NCBI GenBank assembly: GCA_014529385.2
Contig: CM043952.1
Coordinates: 63,972,870 to 64,036,869 of the forward strand
DNA length: 64,000 nucleotides
Source: Adiantum capillus-veneris
Lineage: Eukaryota > Streptophyta > Polypodiopsida > Polypodiales > Pteridaceae
Reading direction: 5' to 3'
The notes under the pieces were generated by a model that worked only from the letters and a program-made list of their open reading frames with translations, did not search any database and was not told where the DNA came from. A program made the position numbers and the translations under genes. Below are positions 36,673-47,784 of the stretch, one piece after another; position 1 is the first letter of the stretch; each line of letters opens with the position of its first letter.

Positions 36673-38604
36673 GAGCAACTTAAACAGCAAAGAGAGTCTG
36701 ACTCTCTAAAATGGACGGAGGGACCAAGGAGCGCAAGCTCACGAGGGTCTGTATTGGTAGATAAGGTCAATGAACCCTTAGATGCAATCTTGCAAGCATA
36801 TGAAGCAAGATTGAAGAACAGACAGACCCTAGAGCAAAGGTGGATGACATATCCATATCCAGAGATAGAAAAACAGAGACTAGAGATGTGCAAGCAGTTG
36901 ATTGAAACTACACAAGCCTTACTAGAGCCTCCACCTATGGTAGTGAGGGATAGAATAATCAAACCACCAAACAATGAAACACCTATCAAAACTGAACAAA
37001 GGGTACTTGACAAGATAGAAAACGTTAAATCCTTGCCTGATGTAGAGGATGCAAGAATCCTGCCTAATAGCACTGATGAATCACTAAAAGATTTTCCACC
37101 ATATACACCCATTGTGTAAGAAAATTGGCCTGAAGAGCTATGGGAAACGGTGAGAAAAGCTCAAGAAAAATATGAAACAAAAACAGTCGAATCAACGTCT
37201 TTCTCGGAGTTGAACTTGAATAAGCCTCCATGGGATTTAGACGCTAAATCATTTCAAGGGGATAATGGTTCAGTTGCATCCGAAGATAGCAGACCAACAT
37301 CACTCAGAACTTTGCCGCCATACATGGGAGACTACGAGGCAAGGTCGGAAATTCGAAGGGTACCTTCTCAAAGAATAGGAGGGTCAAATCAATTGGACAC
37401 TAAAATTTTGACAGACTTGTTGTCTACTCTAGTCAAGTGTACAATCACATAGGCGGAATTATTAAAAATTAGGCCAAGCATGTGGACGGAAGTGGGCAAA
37501 TGTCTTGAAAAATTTGGTATAAGGACGCCTCTTAAGTTCTTAGAAACTGAGCTTAATGACACAGAACCAAAGAGAGTCAACACTAGACCAGTGCCTCTCA
37601 ACAAGGTCGGAGAGTATTGTGAGGGTGAAGACGGCAACACTACTCTACCAGTCGAGTATAACGGCATAGAGACTAAGGCCATACTTGATAGTGGAGCTGG
37701 CATTGCCATTGCTACCAAATTACTATGGGAAAAATGGGAAAAACCGGCAATACGAACAACTAGAATGAAATTGCAACTAGCGGATGGGCACATAGAAAGG
37801 CCTATAGGATTGCTTGAGGCAATTGTGGTATCTTCATGTGGCATAGAGTACGAACATACATTTGCCATAGTAGATTTCGGCGAGAAAAACAATTATGAAA
37901 TTATCCTTGGTAGGTCGTTCATGAGGCAACTCAAGATGGTGCAGGACTAGGGGTATGATTATTTGTATCTAAGACATGTTGAAACCACTACACGTGTAAA
38001 TATGAGGAATCATATCTACCATGATGTCACGAGAACACCTGTGGAAGAATTCGACTCAGCCACCATTAGTGGATCAGAAGTCCCAGCGTGGTTCTGTAAG
38101 AAAAAGGAGATATGGATGTGCGGAGCATCTCAATGTAGTGAATTCGACCACAATGAAAGGACACTAGAGAGGGTGTTGGAGGACGATGCCTATATACGAG
38201 AACCCTTCCCTGAAGAGAAGCTCGAACCCCTAGAATGGTCTCAAATTTTGGCTACATTGGATGTATGCGTCAATGAAGTCATTCCCATAAAATTTTGTGA
38301 CGAGAATGGCTACGATATCGTACCATACTACATGTTGAACAAAATTGTGGAGGAAGACGAGAACGAAGGAGACACCAAAAATACGAGGGTCAATCAAACG
38401 GAAACGAAACTTGATATTAAGATAGTGGGTTATGTGGACATCCCCACTAAAAACATCAAGCAGGATGGAGAAGAATTTTATGATTCTTCTGATCAATGTG
38501 AAAATGAAGATAATGCGGATGATGAGAAGTCAAAAAATACAGAGGAAGAGGACCATCAGGATCAGGACAATGATGTGTTTTACAACTTCTCGAACCAAGT
38601 GTGA
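36673..38604 (+). pseudogene. Retropepsin region and acidic linker of copy B
   Basis: This continues the gag frame through stops at 37117, 37450 and 37948. The protease has AILDSGAGIAIATK (catalytic DSG at 37687-37695) and, about 80 residues later, YEIILGRSFMRQL, the ILG flap-side motif of gypsy retropepsins. It would cleave the polyprotein. The 37963-38604 part ends in a strongly acidic stretch (EDEN, NADDEKSKNTEEEDHQDQD), probably a linker before RT. Confidence 0.8.
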
Positions 38605-40120
38605 GACGCCAAAAAAGATACAAGAGTAGGCGACACCATAACAGTCGACCAACTAAGCTTAGACCTATGCCTGAGTTCAGGAGAAAAACACATTTCCTTA
38701 TGAACATTCATGTTGTTGATTGTGCTAAGGATAAAGTGTCAGGAAGATTTCTTAAGGTTGCTGAAGATCCAGGTTTTAAGGCAAGACTGTTAAAACTTAA
38801 AACTTAAGAAAACCCAAGGCAAAAAAAAGAGTTGCAAGGGAAATATTGGATGTCTTTGGAGATCCAATTATAACGAAAGTTGAGCGGAAAAAGAAATACA
38901 AAGATTTGAAACAAAAACTGAAAAATGTATGGACAACGAAAATGGAAAGTAGCGATGGATCGAACGCTAGTGATGGGAGTAAAAAGATAGATGTCCCTCC
39001 TTACTATTGTAAGTACACCATTCAGGAGAGAAAATTGGTGGTCCAGCAACCGATGAGAGAGCCTAAATCCAACGAGTCCTATGATGGGCCAAAGAACGCC
39101 AAGAAAATAGACCTAGCAGAGCCGGGAGAAAGTCCTCGACCTGCTTACATTGCCACAGATCTAAGCAAGGAAGAAGAGGACTTACTGATCAAAATGCTTA
39201 AAGAATTTCGTGATGTATTTGCCTGGTCATACAAAGATTTGAAGGGGGTGGATCCTAACATTTGTGATCATTCGATCCCTCTGAAGTCGGATGCAAAGCC
39301 AAGCAAACAACGTCCGTACACGTACAATGAGACATTTGCCAAAAGGATCAAGGATGAGATAGACAAACTTATGGATGCTAAATTTATTTACGAGATAGAG
39401 CACACTGACTGGGTGTCACCGATTGTGGTGGTACCTAAGAAAAATGGGAAATTACGAGTGTGTGTGAATCTCAAGAAGGTAAATGCGGCAACAATAAGGG
39501 ACAATTATCCTCTCCCTATCACGGAACACGTCCTGGAACGAGTAGCAAGCAAGCAGGCCTATAGCTTTATGGACGGATTCTCTGGTTATAACCAATTGGG
39601 GGTCAAACTAGAAGATCAATACAAAACAGCGTTTGCAACAGAATGGGGCATATATGCGTTTAGGGTAATGCCATTTGGCTTGACCAATGCTCCAGCCACA
39701 TTTCAGAGATTAATGACACATGCTTTTAAAGAATACTTGAGGATATTTTTGGATATTTACATGGATGACTTGTGTGTCTATTCTTTATTGAGAGAAGACC
39801 ATATAGATCATCTTAGAAAGGTATTCGAAAAATGCAGAACGTATAGGATTTTCCTCAACCCAGAAAAGTGTGTATTCATGGTGCGGCAAGGTAAGATCGT
39901 AGGCCACATAGTACCGGCTAATGGAATTACCACTGATGAAGACAAGGTAAAGGTGATCATAGAATTGCCAAGACCAAACACTGTACGAGAGGTACAATCA
40001 TTTATGGGACATTGTGGATACTACCGACGTTTTATCTACATGTATGTTGTAATAGCAAAACCCTTGTATAGTCTGATCACGATTTTCATATGGACCGACA
40101 AATGTGAGGAGTCATTCTAG
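38605..40120 (+). pseudogene. Reverse transcriptase of copy B
   Basis: The 38846-40120 frame begins with FAWSYKDLKGVDPNI and KPSKQRPYTYN, followed by SPIVVVPKKNGKLRVCVN, SFMDGFSGYNQ, FRVMPFGLTNAPATFQRLM and IYMDDLCVYS (YMDD at 39758-39769). LPRPNTVREVQSFMGHCGYYRRF marks the connection. All RT blocks are present, so the fold is complete, but the frame upstream (38601-38807) is shifted. A TAG at 40118-40120 interrupts the passage into RNase H. Confidence 0.9.
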
Positions 40121-41138
40121 AAATTAAAAGAGGCACTGGTATCTGCACCAATTCTAAAAGCTCCAGACTGATCAAAGATTTTCCATGTACATGTAGATGC
40201 TTCGGCATTTGCAATAGGTTGTATATTAGCACAACCAGGGGAGGGTAATACAGATTTTCCTATCATTTATGCTAGTAGACAACTCAACAGTGCAGAGAAG
40301 AATTATACCACCACTGAAAGAGAAGGATTGGGTATGATATACGCGGTGAAGAAATTTCGTCATTATTTGCTTGCGAATAAATTCACATTTTTTTGTGGAT
40401 CATCAGGCACTTTTGTACTTAGTAAACAAACCTTGTAACACGGGACGAATTGTAAGATGGTTCATTGTGTTGCTGGAGTTTGATTTTACGATAGTAGTAA
40501 AGAAAGGAAAAACTCATCAAAGAGCAGACCACCTTTCCCGATTACTACATGACAAAAAGGCTACTGGTGTAGATGATGATCTCCCAGACGCATACCTGTT
40601 TAATATAGAGATGGTACCGAAATGGTCAGAACAGATTATTCCGTTGTTGACATATGGAATGAATCTTGACGAAAGACACATGATGGAAGACGTTAGACAA
40701 GCACAAAATTACACTATGCTTGCGGGAAGAATGTATCATCATGGTAACGATGGGATTCTAAGGTTGTGTATAGGCCCAGAGGAGTACGACGTGTATCTAG
40801 AGGAGGCACATACACAGACAGGGGGATTCCATCAAGGAAATCAAATAACCTATGAACGATTAAGAAGACTTGGAGTTTATTGGCCTGGAATGGCAGGCGA
40901 TGTAGCTAATTACATCAAGAAATGCAACTTTTGCACAACCAATACCAATGTGGATTATGCCACATTATACCAAGTGACGAGAGCACCCGCATGGAGTCAT
41001 GCTATTGAGGAATATTTGACTAATAAGGAGTTACCAGGAGATTGGTCTAAAGCCAGACAAAAGGCTTTACAAATTGAAGCGAATAGGTATACCATCATTA
41101 ATGACCAATTGTATAAAAGAGGAACTGATGACCAATGA
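40121..41138 (+). pseudogene. RNase H and integrase zinc domain of copy B
   Basis: RNase H reads VHVDASAFAIGCILAQ, TTTEREGLGMIYAVKKFRHY and, after a frameshift in a T run near 40390, VDHQALLYLVNK and RADHLSRL. A TGA at a likely Trp codon interrupts it near 40170. The integrase H2C2 zinc domain follows with AHTQTGGFH and then LGVYWPGM and KKCNFC (about 40806-40935). Confidence 0.85.
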
Positions 41139-41984
41139 TGAGTGCTTGAGCATTCGCTAAATGGGGATTGGACTTTGTTGGTCCTATTACTCCACCAGCT
41201 TATCGTTCACAAGCACAATACATCATAGTGGCCCCCACTGATTATATGACCAAATGGGTGGAAGCAAAAGCCACAACGAAAGCAAATGCTAGAACCACGT
41301 CACAATTCTTATATGAATATGTGTTTACACAATATGGCCTTCCAATTGAGCTGGTGAGTGATAGAGGGACGCACTTTGTAAATGAAGTTATCGAACATCT
41401 CTTGACTGAGTTTATGGTAATTCATTGCAAATTTGCACCCTACCATCCACAAGCCAATGGCCAAGCAGAAGCAACCAACAAAATACTGTGCACAGTTCTT
41501 ACGAAACTGGTTAGTGAAACAAGAATGGACTAGGATCAAATGCTATATTCAGCATTGTGGGCTTATCGAGTTGCATATAAAACAACACTCAATGCTACAC
41601 CATTTAATATGGTGTATGGGTTAAATGCCATACTGCCTATTGAATTTTTGATTGCAACGCTAAGGGTAACTAAACGGTTGGACTGGACGGGCCATGAGCT
41701 TTAAGAAAGGTTAGATGACCTAGAAAAACTAGATGAGTTACGACTCAATGCGGTAGCAGCCATTTTTGCAAAAAAAAGACAACAAAAAGAGTTTTTTGAC
41801 AAACATGTCAAAAACAAGGACTTTAAAACGGGGCACTATGTCTTGGTATACACCCTTAAACAGCATGCCAAGAAGCTAAAGAAAAGAGGAATGGGGCCTT
41901 ATTTGATACAAGAAATCTCGTTTAGCGTAGCAGTAAAACTGTCGACACTAGAGGGAAAAGAAATGCCGAATTGGATTAGTGGGT
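41139..41984 (+). pseudogene. Integrase core and truncated C-terminus of copy B
   Basis: The catalytic D,D-35-E core is readable: DFVGPITPP, LVSDRGTHFVNEV and PHQANGQAEATNK-type sequence (PYHPQANGQAEATNK). A TAG at a probable Trp codon (41532-41534) precedes QMLYSALWAYR and TPFNMVYG. The C-terminal part includes GHYVLVY and MGPYLI and then ends at WISG. Integrase would insert the cDNA, but this copy is inactive. Confidence 0.85.
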
Positions 41985-42548
41985 GTTAATCTTAATATAG
42001 GTTAATAATTATTTAGAGTACTAATCATAATCAGAGATTTAGTATTCAACAATTAAATAACATATAATAGGGCAATTATTAGTAGAGATCTCTTGTAATC
42101 AATAAGATAACTAGAGAAATATACATAAAGTAAAATGCCTTTCACTAATCTAACATGATTAGCATTAATTACCTTGATTAATCACTTAGTGGTTTTGCCC
42201 TAGTGATTTTTGGGTTGACTCTCTCTACGCTAGAGAGAATTTGCTAGGGTCTCCAAACCTATCTAAAGATGTGAAGGTTAGGGGCCTATTTATAGGTTTC
42301 TGGCAAGCACGACTATATTTAGCAACCCTAGGCAATCCCCTTCTCAAGGAAGCGGCCTCTACTACTATTTTAGCCGCTAGCAGGTCCAAAATATCCTCTG
42401 ATTGTCAAATTTGCTAATTTTAATACACTTAATGATTTAACTAGAAAGATTTGGTCCATGTGAACAAATATCTAGTAGGCCATGTGAAAAGCCCATGTGA
42501 TTTAATAATTGTCAAAGGTTTCCAAAAAATTTTCCAATTAAAATAACA
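41985..42548 (-). repeat. Possible solo LTR with TATA box
   Basis: The segment starts TGTTAATC where integrase similarity ends and could end at AAATAACA near 42548. A minus-strand TATA box, CCTATAAATAGG, lies near 42284-42295, and CTCTCTACGCTAGAGAG forms a small palindrome downstream of it. No target duplication is clear, so the ends are tentative. Confidence 0.3.
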
Positions 42549-43188
42549 GTGAAAACTTCTAGCAGAGATTCGGGGGTCATATTGATTCGAATTCGATTTC
42601 AAATATTTTTGGCTGAAATAAAGTTGTGCTTAAGATTTTAAAAATACCAATTTTGACTATGTTCAAGATAAGGATTTACTAGTTTGGATGTCCAGTGCTC
42701 TCAAATAAAGCTAAGGGTTCATTTTCCTACTTCCAGAAACCCTTTGAAAGCCTTACAAGAAATTAATTTTCATGATAATAAAACCAACTCCTCCTTTGAA
42801 AGCACATATTGAGGACGGTTACGAAGCAAGGTTTTTTTAACCCATCCCACCACCACTGCCGCCCCTTAGAACCCATCAGTGCCACCACCACCCTAGCCCA
42901 CCACTGGTGGTTAGTGGTATTAGCTTACTATCACCATGTGCCACCCCTACCCCTACCACCACCGTTCATTGCCACCCCTCCCTCCAGTGGAGTAGCCAAG
43001 GAACTGTGTGTGTGTGTGTATAGTTTTGTACGATGTTAAAATTCTCTTCTTCTTATCTCTCTCTCTGAAAAAAATCCAAGGCATTAGCGATTTCGCAAGT
43101 GCTTTCGGTTTTTTTTATTAAAAAAATCAAACCCCCTCGTCCCTCCCCCTCTCGATCCCTCCAACACATTCCCTCTTCTGCCCCCCCC

Positions 43189-43240
<52 letters not shown>

Positions 43241-43565
43241 CCCCTATCTCTCGCTCCCTACCTGTCTCTCCCTCCTTCCTCTCTCTAGGCCCCCACCTCT
43301 TTCTCTCCGTCCGCCTCCCCCCCCCCCCTCTCTCTCTCTCTCAAAAAACACCGCCCCTCAAGTCCCTCCAATCTGAGAGGATGAAATGAAATGCTATATT
43401 AAACGAAATGGAATGAAATGTTGTATTAAGCGTTTTCAAAAGGCTAAAATGACCTATGAGACCAAATTGATACAATATTTGTGGACCTAATACAATGTCT
43501 GGGTACAAAATAAAATGAGAGAGAAAGAGAGAGAGAAGGGGGAGGGAGGAGAGAGAGAAGGGGGG
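42549..43565. repeat. Low-complexity DNA: CCACC-rich, C and TC runs, GA run
   Basis: CCACC-rich sequence lies at about 42840-42980, a C run followed by a TC microsatellite at about 43180-43236, further C and TC runs near 43317-43342, and a GA-rich tract at about 43516-43566. Open frames here follow the repeat composition and are not genes. Confidence 0.7.
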
Positions 43566-44569
43566 GGATGTGATATGATTTTGGGCATTCGATGTTTTCG
43601 TGAGCATAACCCTCTCATTGATTGGGCGGAATATACGTTCACTTTCAATGCCAAAAGTGACTCTCCCATTGTCATTCGTGGAGAGCAAGTTGTTCATTCT
43701 CCATCTCTCATTTCTAATGTGCAGGCGAAGATTGAACGGATTCAGGAGAAGGAGACTCTCTCGGTCTCGTCTTCTCCAAAGCATGACACACATGATTTGC
43801 ATGATAATGATGAGCATGATGATTTGAATGATAATGACAAGCATGATAATCAAGATGTGATTTTTCTCAAATAGCTCATGGCTCGGATCTTGATCTTTGG
43901 AGTATTCATGTGGATGTGCAATTAGGAAACCTCTAAACGACATAGGCTGCGGTCTGCGGAGCGTGTAGTTGTATATGGAACCTCCAAACGACGCGCAAGC
44001 TGCAGTCTAGGGAGCGTTTGGTTGTATCAGACCTTTGGCCCGGAACCTTGGTTCTCGGGGGGAGTATTCATAGGGGAGTGTGGCCTTTAAACTTCTCATG
44101 GCCTCGAACCTCGACTCTCAGGGGGAGTATTCATCAGCGAGTTTATGTCTTTCTGTCCCGTACTTGCAATTGTGTTGCATCGTGATGTGTCAACCACTGA
44201 ATATTTCCCAATTGGGTGATATTGCCTAGGTCTGTAACTTTAGTGCATCAAGACACCCCTTTAAAGGTGTGATTGCTCACCTTGCCATGCCGGAATGTCA
44301 ATTTGTCGTGTTATTTTCAATCATTTTGTGTTGTTGTTGCGTTTTTTGAATGCGTTCTTAGGTTACTTACCAGTTTTAACCAAAGAGGCATAGTTCCCCT
44401 TAGAGATGGTTGGTCCCCAAATAGACCACCCTTGCGGTATTTCTTAATAATATTAGAAAATTGTCGCGATTACAATAGCTATGTGTGATCATACACTCCT
44501 GAACTCCTTACAACTGAAGCCCTGGCCTTCAATTTGTAGCCAAGTGGCCCAAAGCAACTCTAAAAATTG
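43566..44569 (+). repeat. 1-kb inverted repeat, left arm (gypsy protease tail)
   Basis: This arm is almost identical to the reverse complement of 47785-48788; I counted about a dozen differences over the parts compared. It encodes, on the plus strand, the end of a gypsy retropepsin (DMILGIRCFREHNPLIDW) followed by a His/Asp-rich tail (HDLHDNDEHDDLNDND). It then runs into noncoding sequence with two polypurine-like GGGGGAGTATTCAT motifs near 44060 and 44120. It ends at CTCTAAAAATTGTC. Confidence 0.9.
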
Positions 44570-44819
44570 TCCCAAAAGCACTAGAGATACCAAGGGAGGC
44601 GTAAACCCAAAAAACAAAAGATCCTCCCAAAAGCACTATTACTAGGGATATCTCTAGTGTTTTTGGGAGGGATTTAAAAAAAAAAGATTTGGTTTAAGCC
44701 TCCCTTACACTCCCCCTCTTTCCCTCTTAAAAAAAAAAACATTACACTCCACTCTCTCCCTCTTAGCCATCCCTCTCTCTCTCTCTCTCCCCCCCCCAAC
44801 CTGCAGATGCCTCTCCCCT

Positions 44820-44824
<5 letters not shown>

Positions 44825-44900
<76 letters not shown>
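44825..44900. repeat. CT microsatellite
   Basis: An uninterrupted run of about 38 CT units lies upstream of the kinase exon. The 44570-45055 stretch around it holds only poly-A, CT and C tracts and no gene. Confidence 0.95.
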
Positions 44901-44902
<2 letters not shown>

Positions 44903-45055
44903 TAAGCTTATATCCTTTTTTGCAAGACTCTCTTGTCCCTAAATGCTTTGGTATTCCCTTACATGAACAATGCTACTTGATGAGCTCTTACATGGTAGAC
45001 GTAACCCCCCCCCCCCCCCCCGCTCCCCTCAAGAAAAAAAAACCAAGATACAGGG

Positions 45056-45163
45056 AACCCCACCTCCTCTATTTATACATCCATCTCCTTGTTCTAATGA
45101 TTAACAATATTGAAGAGTTGCTCATTACAACAAGGAGGTGGATGGTATAAATAGAGGGGAGTT
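45056..45163. repeat. ~35-bp inverted repeat (hairpin) with TATAAATA in the arms
   Basis: CACCTCCTCTATTTATACAT... near 45061-45095 pairs with ...GGTATAAATAGAGGGGAG at about 45129-45162, with a loop of about 33 bp. The right arm contains TATAAATAG, a good TATA box on the plus strand about 1.17 kb upstream of the kinase start codon. It could be a small foldback element. Confidence 0.65.
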
Positions 45164-45235
45164 GGCCTAGCAGTACCGACGAGGGGCTTTAAGCGCGCCC
45201 GCTTATGGTTCAACCCTTGCGACATGCAGGTGTGG
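45161..45235 (+). repeat. tRNA-derived SINE-like fragment
   Basis: TGGCCTAGCAGT (A-box-like) is followed after about 32 bp by GGTTCAACCC (B-box-like, 45207-45216), the spacing of an internal pol III promoter. There is no full cloverleaf, so a SINE head is more likely than a tRNA gene. Confidence 0.45.
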
Positions 45236-46313
45236 GCAATCATGTAAAACTAGCTGATGCAAAGCATAAGATTGCAAAGGAAAAAAGAAACACTCTTGAA
45301 GAGCTATACAAGCAAAACGTGTTCAATGTTAATCAATTTGTCTATCAGGCAAAGCCCTACCTCTCTCCTTTGGCCTTCTTTCATTGAGCATGGATGAAGA
45401 TGATGAAAGCGGCTTGCACCGTGGGTGCCCATCCACTAGTATGAGCTGTTTGCAACCAGAGAACATATCGATACTTGCTTATGAAATTGCCCTTGGTCAT
45501 GAAAGAATCCAAATAATTGGCGCATAATTTTCATATTACTCCATGAGTAGCTTTCTATGTTCATTGTTCCAATATCTCTACATTTGCTATTCAAAACACT
45601 AGCACATACTCATGACACACGAGACAAAGAATCAATACGAAGGCTCCTCTCTCTCAACTTGTCCCTTTTGCTTGTAGCATAGAAGAATCACTCCAATGAC
45701 CCCATTTCCCATCTTTTTAGCTTTCCGAATCACCTGCCGTATTTGACTCACGACACTAAGTAACACGGCTGCGCACGTGGGGGTGGGTAAGGGGATCGAC
45801 AGTGGAAGAGGGTGGCAGGCATCCCGAGGTGGGTGGGCCCCCCCAAAAAATTGCGACGCAAGTGAGGAGGCCGGATTGGAACCCACAACCTCGCGCCCGA
45901 ATGCCTTTTGAGGCTTGAGCTAACCACGATGCCCGTCCACGTGCATGTGAAAGCAATGCCATTTTACATGGTGTTATAAACATTAAACCTGGATTCGCCT
46001 AGAACTAAACCCTGACAAGCCCCATGTCCAGTTTAGTTCTTGGCCGGGTTTAGTTTTAATAATAGATCTACGGTGAACATCGCCTCGACGACTGTGCGCG
46101 GACTTCCCGTCCATTGATCCCCTCAAAACACCCCCCCCCCTCCTCTTAAATGCTCCGTGTCATTTAGTCCTGAGGTACCAAAGATCAAAACGATGCATTG
46201 GCGCTTGTGCTTTAAACGGGAGCATTACACGCTTGTAACAGGATCCTTATGCTTGAACTCTTGTACTAGCCTAGTGCTGTTTGAATTTCGCTTGGCAATA
46301 AAATAGCGGGGCG
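45236..46313. other. 5' flank of the SIK1-like gene
   Basis: This is the presumed promoter and 5' UTR region. It contains the tRNA-like fragment at 45866-45938 and C runs near 45840 and 46131-46140. No confident TATA box or transcription start can be placed close to the ATG; an AT-rich GCAATAAAATAG lies just upstream of it. No other gene is visible. Confidence 0.4.
45866..45938 (-). repeat. tRNA-like relic or SINE head (minus strand)
   Basis: On the minus strand, TGGTTAGCTCAAGCC resembles an A box and GGTTCCAATCC matches the B box apart from one base, with about 73 nt overall. The acceptor stem does not pair well and no anticodon arm is convincing, so I do not call a tRNA gene. Confidence 0.4.
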
Positions 46314-47232
46314 ATGATGCCGCAGGGAGCTTCGGACTCTTCATCCAACACCGATATCTACAACACGGTAGTATACAGGGGAGGAGATGGTGGCGAAGGT
46401 GACGATGCGGAGTCCGGAATCTACTCCACTGTGGTTATCCATGGTGGAGGGGGCAGCGATGCCTCGTCCTCTGCAGCAGGTCACCTCTCGAGCTTGGAAG
46501 ATGGCCACATTGAACCGGGTGATGTTTATGCCACAATGCTTCATCGCAGACATAATGGTGCTGATGATGTTGACATAGAAGACTATGAAGACGATGATGT
46601 TGATTCTCCTCCTCCCTTACTTCAGAGCTTAGCCCTGCGATTTGCAGGCACTGATGCCTTTGATGTCACAGATGATCCCTCTGATATACACTCCAATTAC
46701 CCCATCAGGGATGATGATGAGTCATCTGTTGTTCTTCATAGTGCAGCTACCTCCACAGAGGATGCAGGAGCCCTTCTCAAAGGTGACGACTTCTTTGCTG
46801 CTCTCAAATACATGCAGAAAGATGCACAGGTTGCTAGATTAAGGGCTAGGAAAGAGGAAGAAGAGGCAGCAGATGATGCCTTCTCTACATTTGTGGTAAA
46901 AAAACCAGGCATCAGTCAAGGAGGGCCAGGATTTGGAACCGGTTCGGTTGACTCCTCTGACGTTTTTTCTACTGTTGTGCATAGATCTGATGATGTTTTT
47001 TCTACTGTTGTCACCAAGAATGATGGCAACAACATTTCTAGCTCTATATCTGGAGCGGTAGAAAGCTTCAAAAGAGATCAAGCTTCTCTCAACCAGGAAA
47101 GAGGGCTCAGTAATGCGCAGAGGGCTGCCCATCAGCACAGTCAAGGACTTCGGAAAAGGGCAACCAGCCCTGCACAGGACAACATCATTCGCGAAGATCC
47201 CTTCTCAAAATATGAGCTGCTCAATGAACTTG
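46314..47232 (+). CDS. SIK1: SIK1-like STE20/MAP4K-type kinase, exon 1
   Basis: This first coding exon (306 codons plus one base) encodes the long acidic N-terminal region of the plant SIK1 kinase, the Hippo/MST relative that acts with MOB1 in growth and immune signalling. The ATG at 46314 begins MMPQGASDSSSNTDIYNTVV. Six related motifs occur: DIYNTVV, GIYSTVV, DVYATML, DAFSTFV, DVFSTVV and DVFSTVV. Near the C-terminus DPFSKYELLNELG is the first beta-strand of the kinase domain. The exon ends there at a GT donor (CTTG|GTAATT) in phase 1, just before the expected Gly-rich loop. The catalytic domain must lie in later exons outside the window. The frame is intact with balanced codon use. The family call rests on remembered plant homologues, and the split at this position is my inference. 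Confidence 0.75.
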
Positions 47233-47784
47233 GTAATTTTCACCTCCTCATTTGTATTCAGCTAAAGAACGATACATAGAGATTGCAGGCCCCAAAAGGA
47301 AGACTATTTGGATTGTTTTGAACATTGGATCAAGTGAAGGGTCAATTGTAGAGGTTGTCTTCAAGAGTCTCGGTGCAAGCTGCATTGGGCATTTGCAGGT
47401 GTTGTCCTTAGCTACTCTAATACTCTGGATATGAACTGGCTTAGCTGATTTGGCCGCCTCCTGCAATTGTAGCCATCATAGAAACTCAGTATGCAGATGT
47501 GCATGCTCATGTGTGTGTGTGTGTGGGGTGTGGGAGCATACATGGATACCGGACTGGAGCAAACATAGCAGCAAACTAATCTCACAGAGCTCAGTCCAGT
47601 GACCCTCAAATTGCGGCACAAAAAACCAGGACTGTATGGACAGTAAATGATGTGGCAGTGTATTGGCTGTTGACGTAGCAGATTGGTTGCGCTGATTTTT
47701 TTTTATAGCAGATATTTTTTAGCAGTTATTTTAAATAGCACTTGTCTTTTGAGTGCTTTTAAGCATAGTTGTAAATAGCAGACA
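47233..47784 (+). other. Start of SIK1 intron 1
   Basis: The intron begins GTAATT at 47233. This part is non-repetitive except for a GT microsatellite near 47507-47525. No kinase subdomain (Gly-rich loop, Lys, DFG) is found here or later in the window, so the intron continues past 64000. Confidence 0.6.

Larger units (their letters stand above)
31677..41984 (+). mobile_element. Ty3/gypsy retrotransposon copy B (3' LTR missing)
   Basis: The element has a 5' LTR, primer site, leader, gag, protease, RT, RNase H and integrase in gypsy order. It starts just after the ParB-like gene and is cut off in the integrase C-terminal region near 41984. There, coding similarity stops and AT-rich DNA starts, so no 3' LTR is present. 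It is related to copy A through gag, leader design and LTR ends. The tRNA-Asp-like primer site and RT style suggest the Athila/Tat side of gypsy rather than chromoviruses, and no chromodomain is seen. Lineage placement would need an RT tree. Confidence 0.85.

Noticed and set aside
43341-43943. 200-codon minus-strand frame next to the left inverted-repeat arm
   Set aside because: It is the reverse complement of the gypsy protease tail plus microsatellite sequence and has no family motifs.
45866-45938. tRNA gene
   Set aside because: The B box is good but the acceptor and anticodon stems do not pair; a SINE or relic explains it better.
47252-47434. Kinase exon 2 directly after the GT donor
   Set aside because: The frame contains no Gly-rich loop or invariant Lys and starts inside the intron sequence.
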